In this document: piece by piece, positions 8,996-17,160 of the stretch
Layout of the letters: each line of letters opens with the position of its first letter
Numbering within the stretch: the first letter of the stretch is position 1
Notes under the pieces: generated by a model
The model's database searches: none
What the model was told of the DNA's origin: nothing
What the model saw: the letters and a program-made list of their open reading frames with translations, nothing else
Source: WJJR01 sp964440935
Lineage (GTDB): Bacteria > Zixibacteria > MSB-5A5 > WJJR01
NCBI GenBank assembly: GCA_964440935.1
Contig: CAYTTY010000018.1
Location: forward strand, 3,369-67,368
Direction: 5' to 3'
Length of the DNA stretch: 64,000 nt
Position numbers and translations under genes: made by a program

Positions 8996-9631
8996 ATGAA
9001 GACGACCACAGCCCAATCGCCGAAACGCAAGCCAACCAGCGTACGCCAGACCGAAATCGTCACTGCAGCGATGCGCATTCTGGCCACCGATGGGGCGCGT
9101 CACTTCACGACGGAGCGTGTGGCGGCGGCCGTCGGTATTACCGGCGGGACGATCTTCCGGCACTTTCCCTCGATGGATGCGATCCTCGATGGCATTGTTG
9201 ATCACATCGAAGAGATTCTGTTCGCCGATTTTCCTCCGGATGCTTCTGATCCGCTGGTGTCGTTGCGCCAGTTCTTTGAACAACGCGTGCGAGCGATCGC
9301 AGAGCATCCAGAGATGTCGCGTCTGTTGATGATTGAGAATCTCATTCCGCACTCGAAATCGCAGAAGCGCGAGAAGCGTCTCCATGAGTTCAAGCGCGTG
9401 TCCCAACGGTTTGTTCTGGAGTGCCTGGAGAAGGCAGCGCGAAGCGGCCAGATCGCAGCCGACGTGCGTCCACAAGACGGCACCCGGCTGGTGCTGGGCG
9501 CCATTCATGCGTTTGCCAACACGAGCGTACGGCGTCAGAATGAAACGGCATCGGATGAGTCGGTTCGACACACCTGGCGGTTACTGGAACGCGCGTTAAC
9601 CAATAGCCATAACCGAGAACCTGAACAGTAA
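8996..9631 (+). CDS. TetR/AcrR family transcriptional regulator
   Basis: A 211-residue regulator with an N-terminal helix-turn-helix (RQTEIVTAAMRILATDG, FTTERVAAAVGITGGTIFRH) followed by an all-helical ligand/dimerisation domain. I choose the ATG at 8996 because the promoter upstream puts transcription start on or next to it. An in-frame ATG at 8987 lies inside the -10 box and one at 8957-8960 inside the -35 region, so the mRNA is probably leaderless. The operator in its own promoter implies autorepression. The gene is followed after 20 bases by the Fe-S repair gene, then a hemerythrin-like gene and a copper-type TonB receptor, all in the same direction, so it probably controls this stress/metal unit. 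Its effector is unknown. Confidence 0.88.
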   Translation: MKTTTAQSPKRKPTSVRQTEIVTAAMRILATDGARHFTTERVAAAVGITGGTIFRHFPSMDAILDGIVDHIEEILFADFPPDASDPLVSLRQFFEQRVRAIAEHPEMSRLLMIENLIPHSKSQKREKRLHEFKRVSQRFVLECLEKAARSGQIAADVRPQDGTRLVLGAIHAFANTSVRRQNETASDESVRHTWRLLERALTNSHNREPEQ

Positions 9632-9651
9632 GGGCAGGAGGTCCGCATTTT

Positions 9652-10383
9652 ATGAAGGAAGCAATCATGACACAACTCAGCCAGGACATGCACGTCGGTG
9701 ACATCGTACGACAGTATCCCGCCACCGCGCGCGTCTTTGAACACTTGGACATCGATTACTGCTGCGGTGGCAAGATGCCGCTCGATGATGCCTGCGATCG
9801 GAAACAACTTGATGTTGAGCATGTGGTTACGCTGCTGGAGGAAGAGCGTCAGCGTGACGCGAACCAAGCGGATTCGGTCGATTTTGATACGATGACACTG
9901 ACCGAGTTGGCTGATCACATCGAGAGCACTCATCACACCTATCTGCGCACCGAACTGCCGCGATTGCATGCCCTGACCAGGAAAGTTTTTGAGGTGCACG
10001 GCGGACGCGACGCGCGTCTGCGCAATGTGCATCTCACGCTGTGTGCGTTGGCTGAAGAGCTGACCAGCCATATGATGAAAGAAGAGAAGATTCTCTTTCC
10101 AATGATCCGGCAAATGGAATCCGGGGTGACGGATGCGGCGGCTCACTGCGGGACAATTGCCGCACCGATTCGGCAAATGGAACACGAGCACGATCAGGCC
10201 GGATCGGCGCTGGCTGACCTGCGGGATTTGACCGAGGGGTTCGCACCGCCCGACTGGGCCTGCAATACCTACCGGGCGATGCTCGATACGTTGGATACCT
10301 TCGAAAAGGACATGCATCAGCACATTCATAAAGAGAACAATGTTCTCTTTCCGCGCGCGATGCAGCTCGAACAGAGTAACTGA
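9652..10383 (+). CDS. ric: iron-sulfur cluster repair di-iron protein (RIC/YtfE/ScdA family)
   Basis: A 243-residue protein of the repair-of-iron-centres family, which restores Fe-S clusters damaged by nitric oxide or peroxide. The ATG at 9652 has AGGAGG ten bases upstream. Residues about 8-60 form the ScdA_N (DUF542) domain with the hallmark double cysteine (DIDYCCGGKMP). The rest is a hemerythrin-like four-helix bundle with iron ligands in HHTYLRTELPRL, SHMMKEEKILFPMI, EHEHDQAG and HQHIHKENNVLFP. Length and domain order match YtfE/ScdA. It follows the TetR gene by 20 bases and precedes a second hemerythrin-fold gene by 25, consistent with one operon induced by nitrosative or metal stress. 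Confidence 0.93.
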   Translation: MKEAIMTQLSQDMHVGDIVRQYPATARVFEHLDIDYCCGGKMPLDDACDRKQLDVEHVVTLLEEERQRDANQADSVDFDTMTLTELADHIESTHHTYLRTELPRLHALTRKVFEVHGGRDARLRNVHLTLCALAEELTSHMMKEEKILFPMIRQMESGVTDAAAHCGTIAAPIRQMEHEHDQAGSALADLRDLTEGFAPPDWACNTYRAMLDTLDTFEKDMHQHIHKENNVLFPRAMQLEQSN

Positions 10384-10408
10384 TTGGGTGGACGTAAAAC
10401 CGAGCGTT

Positions 10409-10915
10409 ATGGTACAAACGAACGACACATTTCTGGAATTCGATCAGATGCATTCCGAGTTGGATGACATCTTTCTCCGGCATCAGGAAGAACTGTTTGC
10501 CGAGCGGCTCTCCGATGCCTCACAACTGCTGAATCGATTCGAACGTTTGCTTCTCCTGCACATGCGTCACGAGGAGCAACGATTATTACCGGCGTTCGAG
10601 GCACAACGATCGCAGCAGGATGCGCTACGGGGGTTGCCGGCCGAGGTGTATGTCCTCGAGCATAGGAAGATTCGCGGGCGGCTAACGGAACTCAAGCAGC
10701 GGCTGGAGGAACTCGGAGTGCAAAGGCAGCCATCGACGCGCGATCTCATCGCCCTGCTCGATCTGGAATGCGGATTCAAGCAATTGCTCGATCACCACAA
10801 TCGTCGGGAGCACAATCTGCTCTATCCGGATTCGGACAAACTCATCTCCGAGGATGAGCGGACAGCCATGCTCGAGCAGTGCCGGACCGAGTGGACCGCG
10901 GCGCGCGGCCGATAG
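10409..10915 (+). CDS. hemerythrin-like domain protein
   Basis: A 168-residue cytoplasmic protein with a hemerythrin HHE-type helical bundle. Histidines and acidic residues appear in order in FDQMHSELDD, HMRHEEQRLLPAFE, EHRKIRGRL and LLDHHNRREHNLLYP, which provide enough ligands for a di-iron site. The ATG at 10409 is the first methionine after the preceding stop that keeps the whole bundle; the longer frame from 10340 would overlap the ric gene. No strong ribosome binding site is visible, so translation may be coupled to ric. Likely roles are binding oxygen or nitric oxide, or donating iron to the RIC protein. Its proximity to ric supports a shared stress response. Confidence 0.82.
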   Translation: MVQTNDTFLEFDQMHSELDDIFLRHQEELFAERLSDASQLLNRFERLLLLHMRHEEQRLLPAFEAQRSQQDALRGLPAEVYVLEHRKIRGRLTELKQRLEELGVQRQPSTRDLIALLDLECGFKQLLDHHNRREHNLLYPDSDKLISEDERTAMLEQCRTEWTAARGR

Positions 10916-10966
10916 TGGGCAGCGACGTCCCGACACAGTGAACCGATCCTCGCAGAACAAACCACG

Positions 10967-10990
10967 TGACATGTTATCGTCATTATGTCA
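10967..10990. promoter_or_regulatory. inverted repeat upstream of the copper-type receptor gene
   Basis: TGACAT and ATGTCA arms are separated by 12 bases, extendable by one base pair on the inner side, 36 bases before the receptor start codon. The position and symmetry suggest a regulator binding site. The sequence does not clearly match a known FNR, Fur or copper-regulator box. Confidence 0.35.
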
Positions 10991-11025
10991 TGTTGAGACT
11001 TCGACCAAACCGGAAGGATTCTGTC

Positions 11026-12903
11026 ATGCGGATACTCGTACTCCTGTCGTGCTGGTGCCTGGTCCTGGCATCGTCCGTCCAGTCCCAATCACCTGATCGG
11101 TCGCCGGATACGGATACAATGGTTGTCGAATTAGACGTCACCATCGAAGTGCTCGGCGAACGCGTGACGCCGAATGGATCGCCGTTTCCATTCGAAAAAG
11201 AGCGCTTCAACCAGGTCCTGACGCAAAATGGATTCGGCCTCATCACGAAGGGCGTGTTCCTGGCGCAGGACATTCAGGCCGACGGCTTCAAACGCGATGA
11301 CATCACGATTGTCATCGACGGCGAGCGCTACCACAGCGCCTGCCCGAACCGCATGGATTCACCGCTGGCCCGCAGCAATTCACTGGAAATGGATGCCATC
11401 GAACTCAACAAAACGTCATCGTCTTGTTGCAGCGGCATCGGCGGGTCAGTTGCCTATCGCAGACGGCCGGTGGGCGATTACGATCAGATCCGTACCGGTA
11501 TCTCGCAGAGCGCCGGTGCGTCGGAATCATCCGATATCGGGTTTGCCGCTACCACACAACATCATCGTCTTGCCGGACGGTACGCCTTCGGATCGGATTA
11601 CTCCGACGGCGATGGCCGGACGTTCGTGGATCGTTACGGCTACAGCGACGATGTCACGTATCGCCTCGCCGAAGCATCACTGACCGGTAGGCGGCAGGGG
11701 ATCACCTACCGCGGCGACTTCACCTACACCGAAGATGTCATGTTCCCGTACCTGCGAATGGATGAACGGCGCAATCGTGTCTTTTCCGGTTCCGTGGCGT
11801 ATCGGGGACACAAGCTCTACGCCAACCATACCGAGCACCTGATGGACAACGAGCTCCGGACAAGCCCCATGCGTATGGTCAACGATGCGATGAACACGAC
11901 TGTCGGGATCACCGGACCGGGTTACGAAGCGTTCTATCGTCACTGGACCGTCGACAATGAGACCACCATGCCGACGGGAACGCTGACTAACAAGATGATG
12001 CCCGGGGTCAACCAGTTTGCCATGTCGGCATTCCATGAGATCAAGCATCGGCGATTGCGTTTTTGGGGACGCGCCGGCGTGTCGCGGTTCTCCATTGATG
12101 AGGAGCAGCGCGCAGCGTTCTACGCATCACTGTACGATGATCAATCCACATCACAGACGTTTCTCACGTGGGCGGCCGGTGCGGCTGTTCAGAAGGCGAT
12201 TCTCCCTGATGTCACCGGTGTTGTGGCAGTCGACGCGGTGGCCGAACCCCCGACCGCACAGAGTCTTTACATCGCGCTGCAACGGCCAATGGGCAAACCG
12301 TGGTGGTCAGGGAATCCGGGGCTGCGCAATCCGATCCGGACCTCGCTGCGCGGAAACGTGGAATCACACGGTCTGAGGTTCGAAACGTCGGCGTCGTATG
12401 TGTGGAATTACGTCGATCTCGCGTCACAGACAGCGCAGGAACGAATCTATATGACATACGAGAACTTCGATGCCATCATCCTCGCGGCCAATCTCCGGGG
12501 CGACTGGCGATATCTTGACTTTGCCGCGGGATACACATGGGCCGAGCGTGAAGCCAGTAGCACACCGCTTACCGAGATTCCACCGTTCGCCCTCACCTAC
12601 ACGTTAACATCTCCACACATCGGTGACGGACACGTGTACTGGCGCCACACCTATAACGATGCCCAGACGCGAGTCGATCCCAGCCTGCGGGAAACAGCGA
12701 CGACATCATGGCACCGCTTCGATGCCGGAATCAATTACGATCTGAATCCTGTTCGACTGAGTCTGGAGGTGGAAAACCTGTTCGATGAATTGTACACACA
12801 ACATATGTCGTATCTGCGTGATCCCTTTGCATCGGGTGTTCGTGTCTACGAACCGGGACGGACCGTGAGAGTGAATCTCACATTCGATAGCATACAGATG
12901 TAG
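11026..12903 (+). CDS. TonB-dependent receptor, OprC/NosA-like copper receptor
   Basis: A 625-residue outer-membrane receptor. The ATG at 11026 has GGAAGGA upstream and starts a signal peptide (MRILVLLSCWCLVLASS). The plug contains IVIDGERYHSACPNRMDSP: the CPNRM gives Cys106 and Met110, and an HLM at His271-Met273 follows in the barrel. In Pseudomonas OprC, copper is bound by exactly such a CxxxM plus HxM pair (C143/M147 and H323/M325), so this is probably a copper-binding receptor. At 625 residues it is compact, and it ends with the typical TonB-receptor last strands (VENLFDELYTQHMSY, YEPGRTVRVNLTF). It is the last gene of the tetR-ric-hemerythrin group. Copper import combined with Fe-S/NO repair suggests a link to nitrogen-oxide respiration or copper-enzyme maturation, which is inference. 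Confidence 0.85.
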   Translation: MRILVLLSCWCLVLASSVQSQSPDRSPDTDTMVVELDVTIEVLGERVTPNGSPFPFEKERFNQVLTQNGFGLITKGVFLAQDIQADGFKRDDITIVIDGERYHSACPNRMDSPLARSNSLEMDAIELNKTSSSCCSGIGGSVAYRRRPVGDYDQIRTGISQSAGASESSDIGFAATTQHHRLAGRYAFGSDYSDGDGRTFVDRYGYSDDVTYRLAEASLTGRRQGITYRGDFTYTEDVMFPYLRMDERRNRVFSGSVAYRGHKLYANHTEHLMDNELRTSPMRMVNDAMNTTVGITGPGYEAFYRHWTVDNETTMPTGTLTNKMMPGVNQFAMSAFHEIKHRRLRFWGRAGVSRFSIDEEQRAAFYASLYDDQSTSQTFLTWAAGAAVQKAILPDVTGVVAVDAVAEPPTAQSLYIALQRPMGKPWWSGNPGLRNPIRTSLRGNVESHGLRFETSASYVWNYVDLASQTAQERIYMTYENFDAIILAANLRGDWRYLDFAAGYTWAEREASSTPLTEIPPFALTYTLTSPHIGDGHVYWRHTYNDAQTRVDPSLRETATTSWHRFDAGINYDLNPVRLSLEVENLFDELYTQHMSYLRDPFASGVRVYEPGRTVRVNLTFDSIQM

Positions 12904-12939
12904 GACCGAACCGGTACGCCGGTCAGGGAGCGGTTACGA

Positions 12940-14061
12940 CTAGATCCGGTCCGGGAAAAACCGGCGAATGTATGGTTTCATTTTGAGTGGGACGTCAAGC
13001 TGATCGACTTCTTCGACCGTTGTAATCTGTGTACGAATCTCGGATGTGCGAACCGATTGCGCCTTCACACCCCAATCCTTCTCAAACAGCAAGACGCGTC
13101 CCAATGCGACTAAGTCGACGCCGTCGTCAAGGACCCGCAGCGCCTGCGCCGGTGTTCGGATTTGGCCGACGCCAACGACGGGTACATCAACGGCCTGCTT
13201 AATGCGAAGGGTCGTGTGCTGTCCCGGTGACGGTTCCGGATACAGTCCTGCGCCGTACTCCCACGTGGAGACGTGAACGACATCGATACCGAGCGGGACA
13301 ATCCGTCGCAGCAACTCGATCACATCGTTGGTGGTGTACCCGTCGGGCTCCGGCTCCTCCGGCGACACGCGATAGAAGATGGGATACTCAGATCCGACTT
13401 CGGTTCGGACCGCTTTGACAACGTCGGATGCGAATCGACAACGGTTATCCCAACTCTGGGTTCCGTACTCATCGTCACGTTTGTTCGTAAAGGCTGAAAA
13501 GAACTGTTGAAACAGATACGTATTCGCACCGTGCAGTTCGATCCCGTCGAAGCCTGCTCGTTGTGCGCGCTTGGCGGCCGTGGCAAACGCCGAAATAATG
13601 TCCTGAATCTGACCCGCCGTCATGGCGGTTGGCATTTCCGACGTACCGGTGCGATTCTGAACCGCTGATGGCGCCCACGGTGCATGGCCGGTAAATTCAC
13701 TCTTGGCGGCATTGCCGCCATGGTGGATTTGCAGAATCGAGACTCCACCACTCGTGCGAATTGCCTCCGCACAGCGCGTCAATCCCGGTATCATGTCATC
13801 GGAGTGCGCCCCAATCTGGCCGGGGAAGGCGTGACCCGATGTGTGCACATAGCAGGCCGGTGACATGATTGTCCCGATACCACCAGCCGCACGCTGGGCG
13901 AGGTAAGCAATCTCCTCGTCGGATATCTCACCGTTCTCATGGCCCGCGGTTGTGGTCATTGGGGCCATGACCAGACGGTTGGGCAGACGGAGTCTCTTCG
14001 CAACCGCAACCGGTTCAACGAGACGGGAAATCTCGGCTGGTGTATTGTCAGGACAATTCAT
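12940..14061 (-). CDS. NADH:flavin oxidoreductase, Old Yellow Enzyme family
   Basis: A 373-residue FMN-dependent ene-reductase-like TIM barrel. FMN-site sequences are present at the N-terminus (LPNRLVMAPMTTTAG) and at the C-terminal phosphate site (DVPVVGVGQIRTPAQAL, DLVALGRVLLFEKDW). The substrate-binding HxxN motif is in GIELHGANTYLFQQFF, and ILQIHHGGNAAK carries the conserved strand-4 Gln-x-His. Such enzymes reduce activated C=C bonds of enals, enones or nitro compounds and often serve in detoxification. It converges with the copper-type receptor gene (36-base gap) and is divergent from the acetyltransferase gene. A weak start signal (TTAAG) precedes the ATG. Confidence 0.9.
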   Translation of the reverse strand: MNCPDNTPAEISRLVEPVAVAKRLRLPNRLVMAPMTTTAGHENGEISDEEIAYLAQRAAGGIGTIMSPACYVHTSGHAFPGQIGAHSDDMIPGLTRCAEAIRTSGGVSILQIHHGGNAAKSEFTGHAPWAPSAVQNRTGTSEMPTAMTAGQIQDIISAFATAAKRAQRAGFDGIELHGANTYLFQQFFSAFTNKRDDEYGTQSWDNRCRFASDVVKAVRTEVGSEYPIFYRVSPEEPEPDGYTTNDVIELLRRIVPLGIDVVHVSTWEYGAGLYPEPSPGQHTTLRIKQAVDVPVVGVGQIRTPAQALRVLDDGVDLVALGRVLLFEKDWGVKAQSVRTSEIRTQITTVEEVDQLDVPLKMKPYIRRFFPDRI

Positions 14062-14138
14062 CTTAAGAAAGATAGCTTACCACTCGGGAGTGCAACAACC
14101 CAGATGGTGATGCGATTGTCGTATCACTGACAATTTCG

Positions 14139-14717
14139 ATGGCGGAACCGATTCCGAGTGTCATAACATTCAATATGCCTGTCGCAATCGTACGTCCGAA
14201 GCTGGCAGACAAAGATACCATCCGCAGTCTGTTCATACAAACCATCCTCCACACGTTCGAACTCGAGGGAACTGCCGTCTCCCACGCGTCGGACATCGAG
14301 CGCGAGATCGACGAACAAATGAGCACCTTCCAGCGGGATTGGGACAGCGACGGCCGCGACGAGTATTTCCTCATCGCCCGAACGGGCGGCAGAGTCGTCG
14401 GGACGGCGGCCTATGGCCCTGCCAACGCAATCATTCGCGACAACCTCTCGGTCGACTTCGCCCACACACCGGAAATCAAAAGCGTCTATGTGCTTCCGGA
14501 GTACCAACGGCAGGGAATCGGAACCCAACTTGTCAATGCGATTCTGGCAGAACTCAGACGCGAGCACATCACCGACTTCTGTTTGGATTCCGGATACAAA
14601 AGCGCCCAACGATATTGGACCAACCGATTGGGCGAGCCCCAAGTAACACTCAGCGATTATTGGGGTACGGACGCACACCATATGATCTGGCGCTGTCGTG
14701 TTGGCGATGCCACCTGA
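14139..14717 (+). CDS. GNAT family N-acetyltransferase
   Basis: A 192-residue acetyl-CoA-dependent acetyltransferase. The acetyl-CoA binding loop is clear (YVLPEYQRQGIGTQLVNAIL, the Q/RxxGxG/A motif), preceded by a beta-bulge strand (PEIKSV) and followed by a short C-terminal strand. Two starts are possible, ATG 14139 or ATG 14175 (MPVAIVRPKLADKDT); the second gives the more usual GNAT N-terminus, and neither has a strong ribosome binding site. The substrate is unknown. It is divergent from the Old Yellow Enzyme gene with 77 bases between them. Confidence 0.82.
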   Translation: MAEPIPSVITFNMPVAIVRPKLADKDTIRSLFIQTILHTFELEGTAVSHASDIEREIDEQMSTFQRDWDSDGRDEYFLIARTGGRVVGTAAYGPANAIIRDNLSVDFAHTPEIKSVYVLPEYQRQGIGTQLVNAILAELRREHITDFCLDSGYKSAQRYWTNRLGEPQVTLSDYWGTDAHHMIWRCRVGDAT

Positions 14718-14728
14718 CGCGAATTCAG

Positions 14729-15781
14729 TTATCGTCGGGCGACGAACCGCACGCGCTCGGCTCTGTCATCGCGCAGAAACAATGTATCTCCCCGGTGTGA
14801 GAAAGCGGTGACCGCATCGAGCGCATCCAGCAATTCCGACTCCAATGTCACACCGGGCGGACACGCCATTTTCGTGGTGGCGATTGGTGATATGTTCATC
14901 CGTTCGGAGCCGTATTCCACCTGTCCACGAAAACGGTTGCACCCGGTATGGCCCACAACCCCGCTGTCGGTGGGGAGAATGCGCAGATACGGCTGGGGCT
15001 GACCCTGGTCGACAAGGACCACCTGATTGTCGAGACCGATGACATCCCAGACGGTGTATTCGAGCGTGATCGGGGGCGTTGGCGAGTCGCAGTTCAGATC
15101 CGGCCAAATCCCGCGGAGTCGATCGACAACAATCCGTTCCTCCAGTCCCTCACGATCAATGGCCGGCAGACTGTCAAGGTGACCATCAAACCAAATGAGG
15201 ACAGTATCACGTGCTTCCGTAATGGCTTGGGCGTAGGCGGCCTCCAGAATCGCATTGTCACCCTGTTGCGCCACCGGGAAGTCGGTCTCGAAACGGCAAT
15301 CCCAATACCGGCCGGCGTCGGCGACGTACACGTATCGGCCCGTCATGCGTAACGTATCAGAAAAAAAATCGACATTGGGGCTCTTCGCCAGTGTGTAATT
15401 GAGATCAGATTCAATGGGCTGGCCGAACTGATCAAGCATGCGTATATGTTCATCATCGACAATCACATACTTCTGGCGGAATTCTCCGCCCGTCAGCAGG
15501 AGATGACCCGTTTCCGGGTGACGTGTCCAGCGACCCCACTCGACGAACGCCTTGTCTATCCCATCGAGCGCCTCGCGATACACCTGTCGCATGAGAAAAA
15601 GACTGTCCGAACGAAACGTCACGGTGATCAGATTGCCGGGGCAGTCCGCACACGGAATCTCGCCGGAGAACGTGATTGGCGTTTTGAGTTGACCGGGAGT
15701 CGGATCAAACCTGCAAGCGGCAATGACACATGCAGCGATTAACAAACAGGTCATTTGGAGGATGAACAACCGTTGGTTCAC
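14729..15781 (-). CDS. lipoprotein with NlpE-like and META domains
   Basis: A 350-residue predicted outer-membrane lipoprotein. The start is a GTG at 15779-15781, chosen because AGGAGG stands six bases upstream; the open frame continues 72 codons further without export signal. A signal peptide ends in a lipobox (VIAAC, lipidated Cys23). The N-terminal domain is NlpE-like (GEIPCADCPGNLITVTF with the CxxC, FVEWGRWTRHPETGHLLLTG); NlpE senses surface and copper stress in enterobacteria. A middle part has no assignment. The C-terminal 110 residues are a META (HslJ-type) domain (WDVIGLDNQ, GHTGCNRFRGQVEY, MNISPIATTKMACP). NlpE plus META fusions suggest an envelope-stress role. It is divergent from the alpha/beta hydrolase. 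Confidence 0.83.
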   Translation of the reverse strand: MNQRLFILQMTCLLIAACVIAACRFDPTPGQLKTPITFSGEIPCADCPGNLITVTFRSDSLFLMRQVYREALDGIDKAFVEWGRWTRHPETGHLLLTGGEFRQKYVIVDDEHIRMLDQFGQPIESDLNYTLAKSPNVDFFSDTLRMTGRYVYVADAGRYWDCRFETDFPVAQQGDNAILEAAYAQAITEARDTVLIWFDGHLDSLPAIDREGLEERIVVDRLRGIWPDLNCDSPTPPITLEYTVWDVIGLDNQVVLVDQGQPQPYLRILPTDSGVVGHTGCNRFRGQVEYGSERMNISPIATTKMACPPGVTLESELLDALDAVTAFSHRGDTLFLRDDRAERVRFVARR

Positions 15782-16008
15782 GAGTGACCTCCTGTCACGG
15801 ACTTCGTTACTCCTGTTTTTAACCTGCGATCGTTTGCTCGATATCTCGAGCCTGTGACCAATATATTCACCCGTAGAGGAACTGCCAATGAAGAGTGGGA
15901 GGTCGGGACAATTGTCCGAGTGTGCCAACACCACCGTGGCTGACACGCTATCACAGAACAGCATAGGCCGGCCTGTCCGAAGATATGCCATACACAAAGG
16001 AGAGATAA

Positions 16009-17004
16009 ATGCTGAAACGATTGCCGCTCTTGCTCATCACGGTCATCATACCGATGATCTCGTCGGCTCTGGCGCAGAAGTTCGATGCACGTCTGACAGA
16101 GTTTGCCTATCCTTATCCCACGGATACCCTGCGCATCGACGAGGCCCAGCGGCAAACACTGGAAATGGTCTACATGGATGAGCAGGGGGTGTTGCCCAAT
16201 GGCAAGACCGCCCTGCTTCTGCATGGAAAGAACTTTTCGGGAGCGTACTGGGAAACGACGATGAGAGCGTTGCTTGCCGATGGTTACCGGGTCGTCGTAC
16301 CCGATCAGATCGGTTTTGGCAAGTCCACGAAACCGGAGTGTTTTCATTTCAGTTTTCATGCGCTCGCGACACACACCCGTGGGCTGCTGGATGATCTTGG
16401 AATTTCGTCGGTCAGTGTGGTCGGTCACTCCATGGGGGGGATGCTCGCCACCCGATTCGCCCTGATGTTTCCCGATAGGACCGAGAAGCTGATCTTAGTC
16501 AATCCGATTGGACTGGAAGACTGGAAGCGGACTGTTCCCTACGTGACCATTGCGGAGTGGCTCAAACAGGAAATGATGAAGACTCCGGAGGGGGTCAAAG
16601 ACTACATGACAGAGAGCTATTTCGATGGCCAATGGAAGCCGGAATATGATCCACTGGTCGAGATTCAAGCCGGTTGGGCGCAGGGACCGGATTATGTCCG
16701 CACCGCCTGGGTGTCGGCGCTGACCTATGACATGATCTTCACACAGCCAGTTCTATACGAATTCGGCGATCTGGCAATGCCAACGCTGTTAATCATTGGC
16801 CAGCGCGACCGGACCGCCTTGGGCAAGAACCTGGTATCTGAAGATGTCGCCAAGACGCTGGGACAGTATCCCCAGTTGGGACGCCGCGCCGCTGATGCCA
16901 TCCCCGATGCCGAACTGGTCGAGTTTGACAATGTGGGTCACATCCCCCAGTTTGAGGCGTTTGATCGGTATATCGCGGCCCTGAGGGGATTTCTGGAGAA
17001 GTAA
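16009..17004 (+). CDS. exported alpha/beta hydrolase
   Basis: A 331-residue hydrolase with a signal peptide (MLKRLPLLLITVIIPMISSALA-QKF), so periplasmic or secreted. The ATG at 16009 follows AAAGGAGAG. The alpha/beta hydrolase fold shows the oxyanion loop HGKNFSGAYW, the nucleophile elbow VVGHSMGG (catalytic serine), the acid in IIGQRDRT and the histidine in VGHIPQFE. The family includes esterases, haloalkane dehalogenases and C-C hydrolases, and the exact substrate cannot be read from these motifs. It is divergent from the NlpE/META lipoprotein gene and followed after 156 bases by a TonB receptor gene. Confidence 0.88.
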   Translation: MLKRLPLLLITVIIPMISSALAQKFDARLTEFAYPYPTDTLRIDEAQRQTLEMVYMDEQGVLPNGKTALLLHGKNFSGAYWETTMRALLADGYRVVVPDQIGFGKSTKPECFHFSFHALATHTRGLLDDLGISSVSVVGHSMGGMLATRFALMFPDRTEKLILVNPIGLEDWKRTVPYVTIAEWLKQEMMKTPEGVKDYMTESYFDGQWKPEYDPLVEIQAGWAQGPDYVRTAWVSALTYDMIFTQPVLYEFGDLAMPTLLIIGQRDRTALGKNLVSEDVAKTLGQYPQLGRRAADAIPDAELVEFDNVGHIPQFEAFDRYIAALRGFLEK

Positions 17005-17160
17005 CACGCCGACCAGATCAGTCAAGACGCCGGAGTTTTGTGACGGTGTTCGCCATCAGTGCGGGTCGAATCAACCGACTCAAGTGTATTAACTGTCACT
17101 GGGCTGGCTGCCGGGACAGCAGCGATGACAGGCTGGCGAACGTCCAGACAGAGTATTTCT

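Noticed and set aside
9535..10428. 297-codon minus-strand open frame opposite ric
   Set aside because: The plus-strand ric gene has all expected iron ligands and a strong ribosome binding site; the antisense frame has no known motif.
12910..12923. ACCGG-TACG-CCGGT hairpin between the convergent copper receptor and Old Yellow Enzyme genes as a bidirectional terminator
   Set aside because: The stem has only five base pairs and no T-run on either side.
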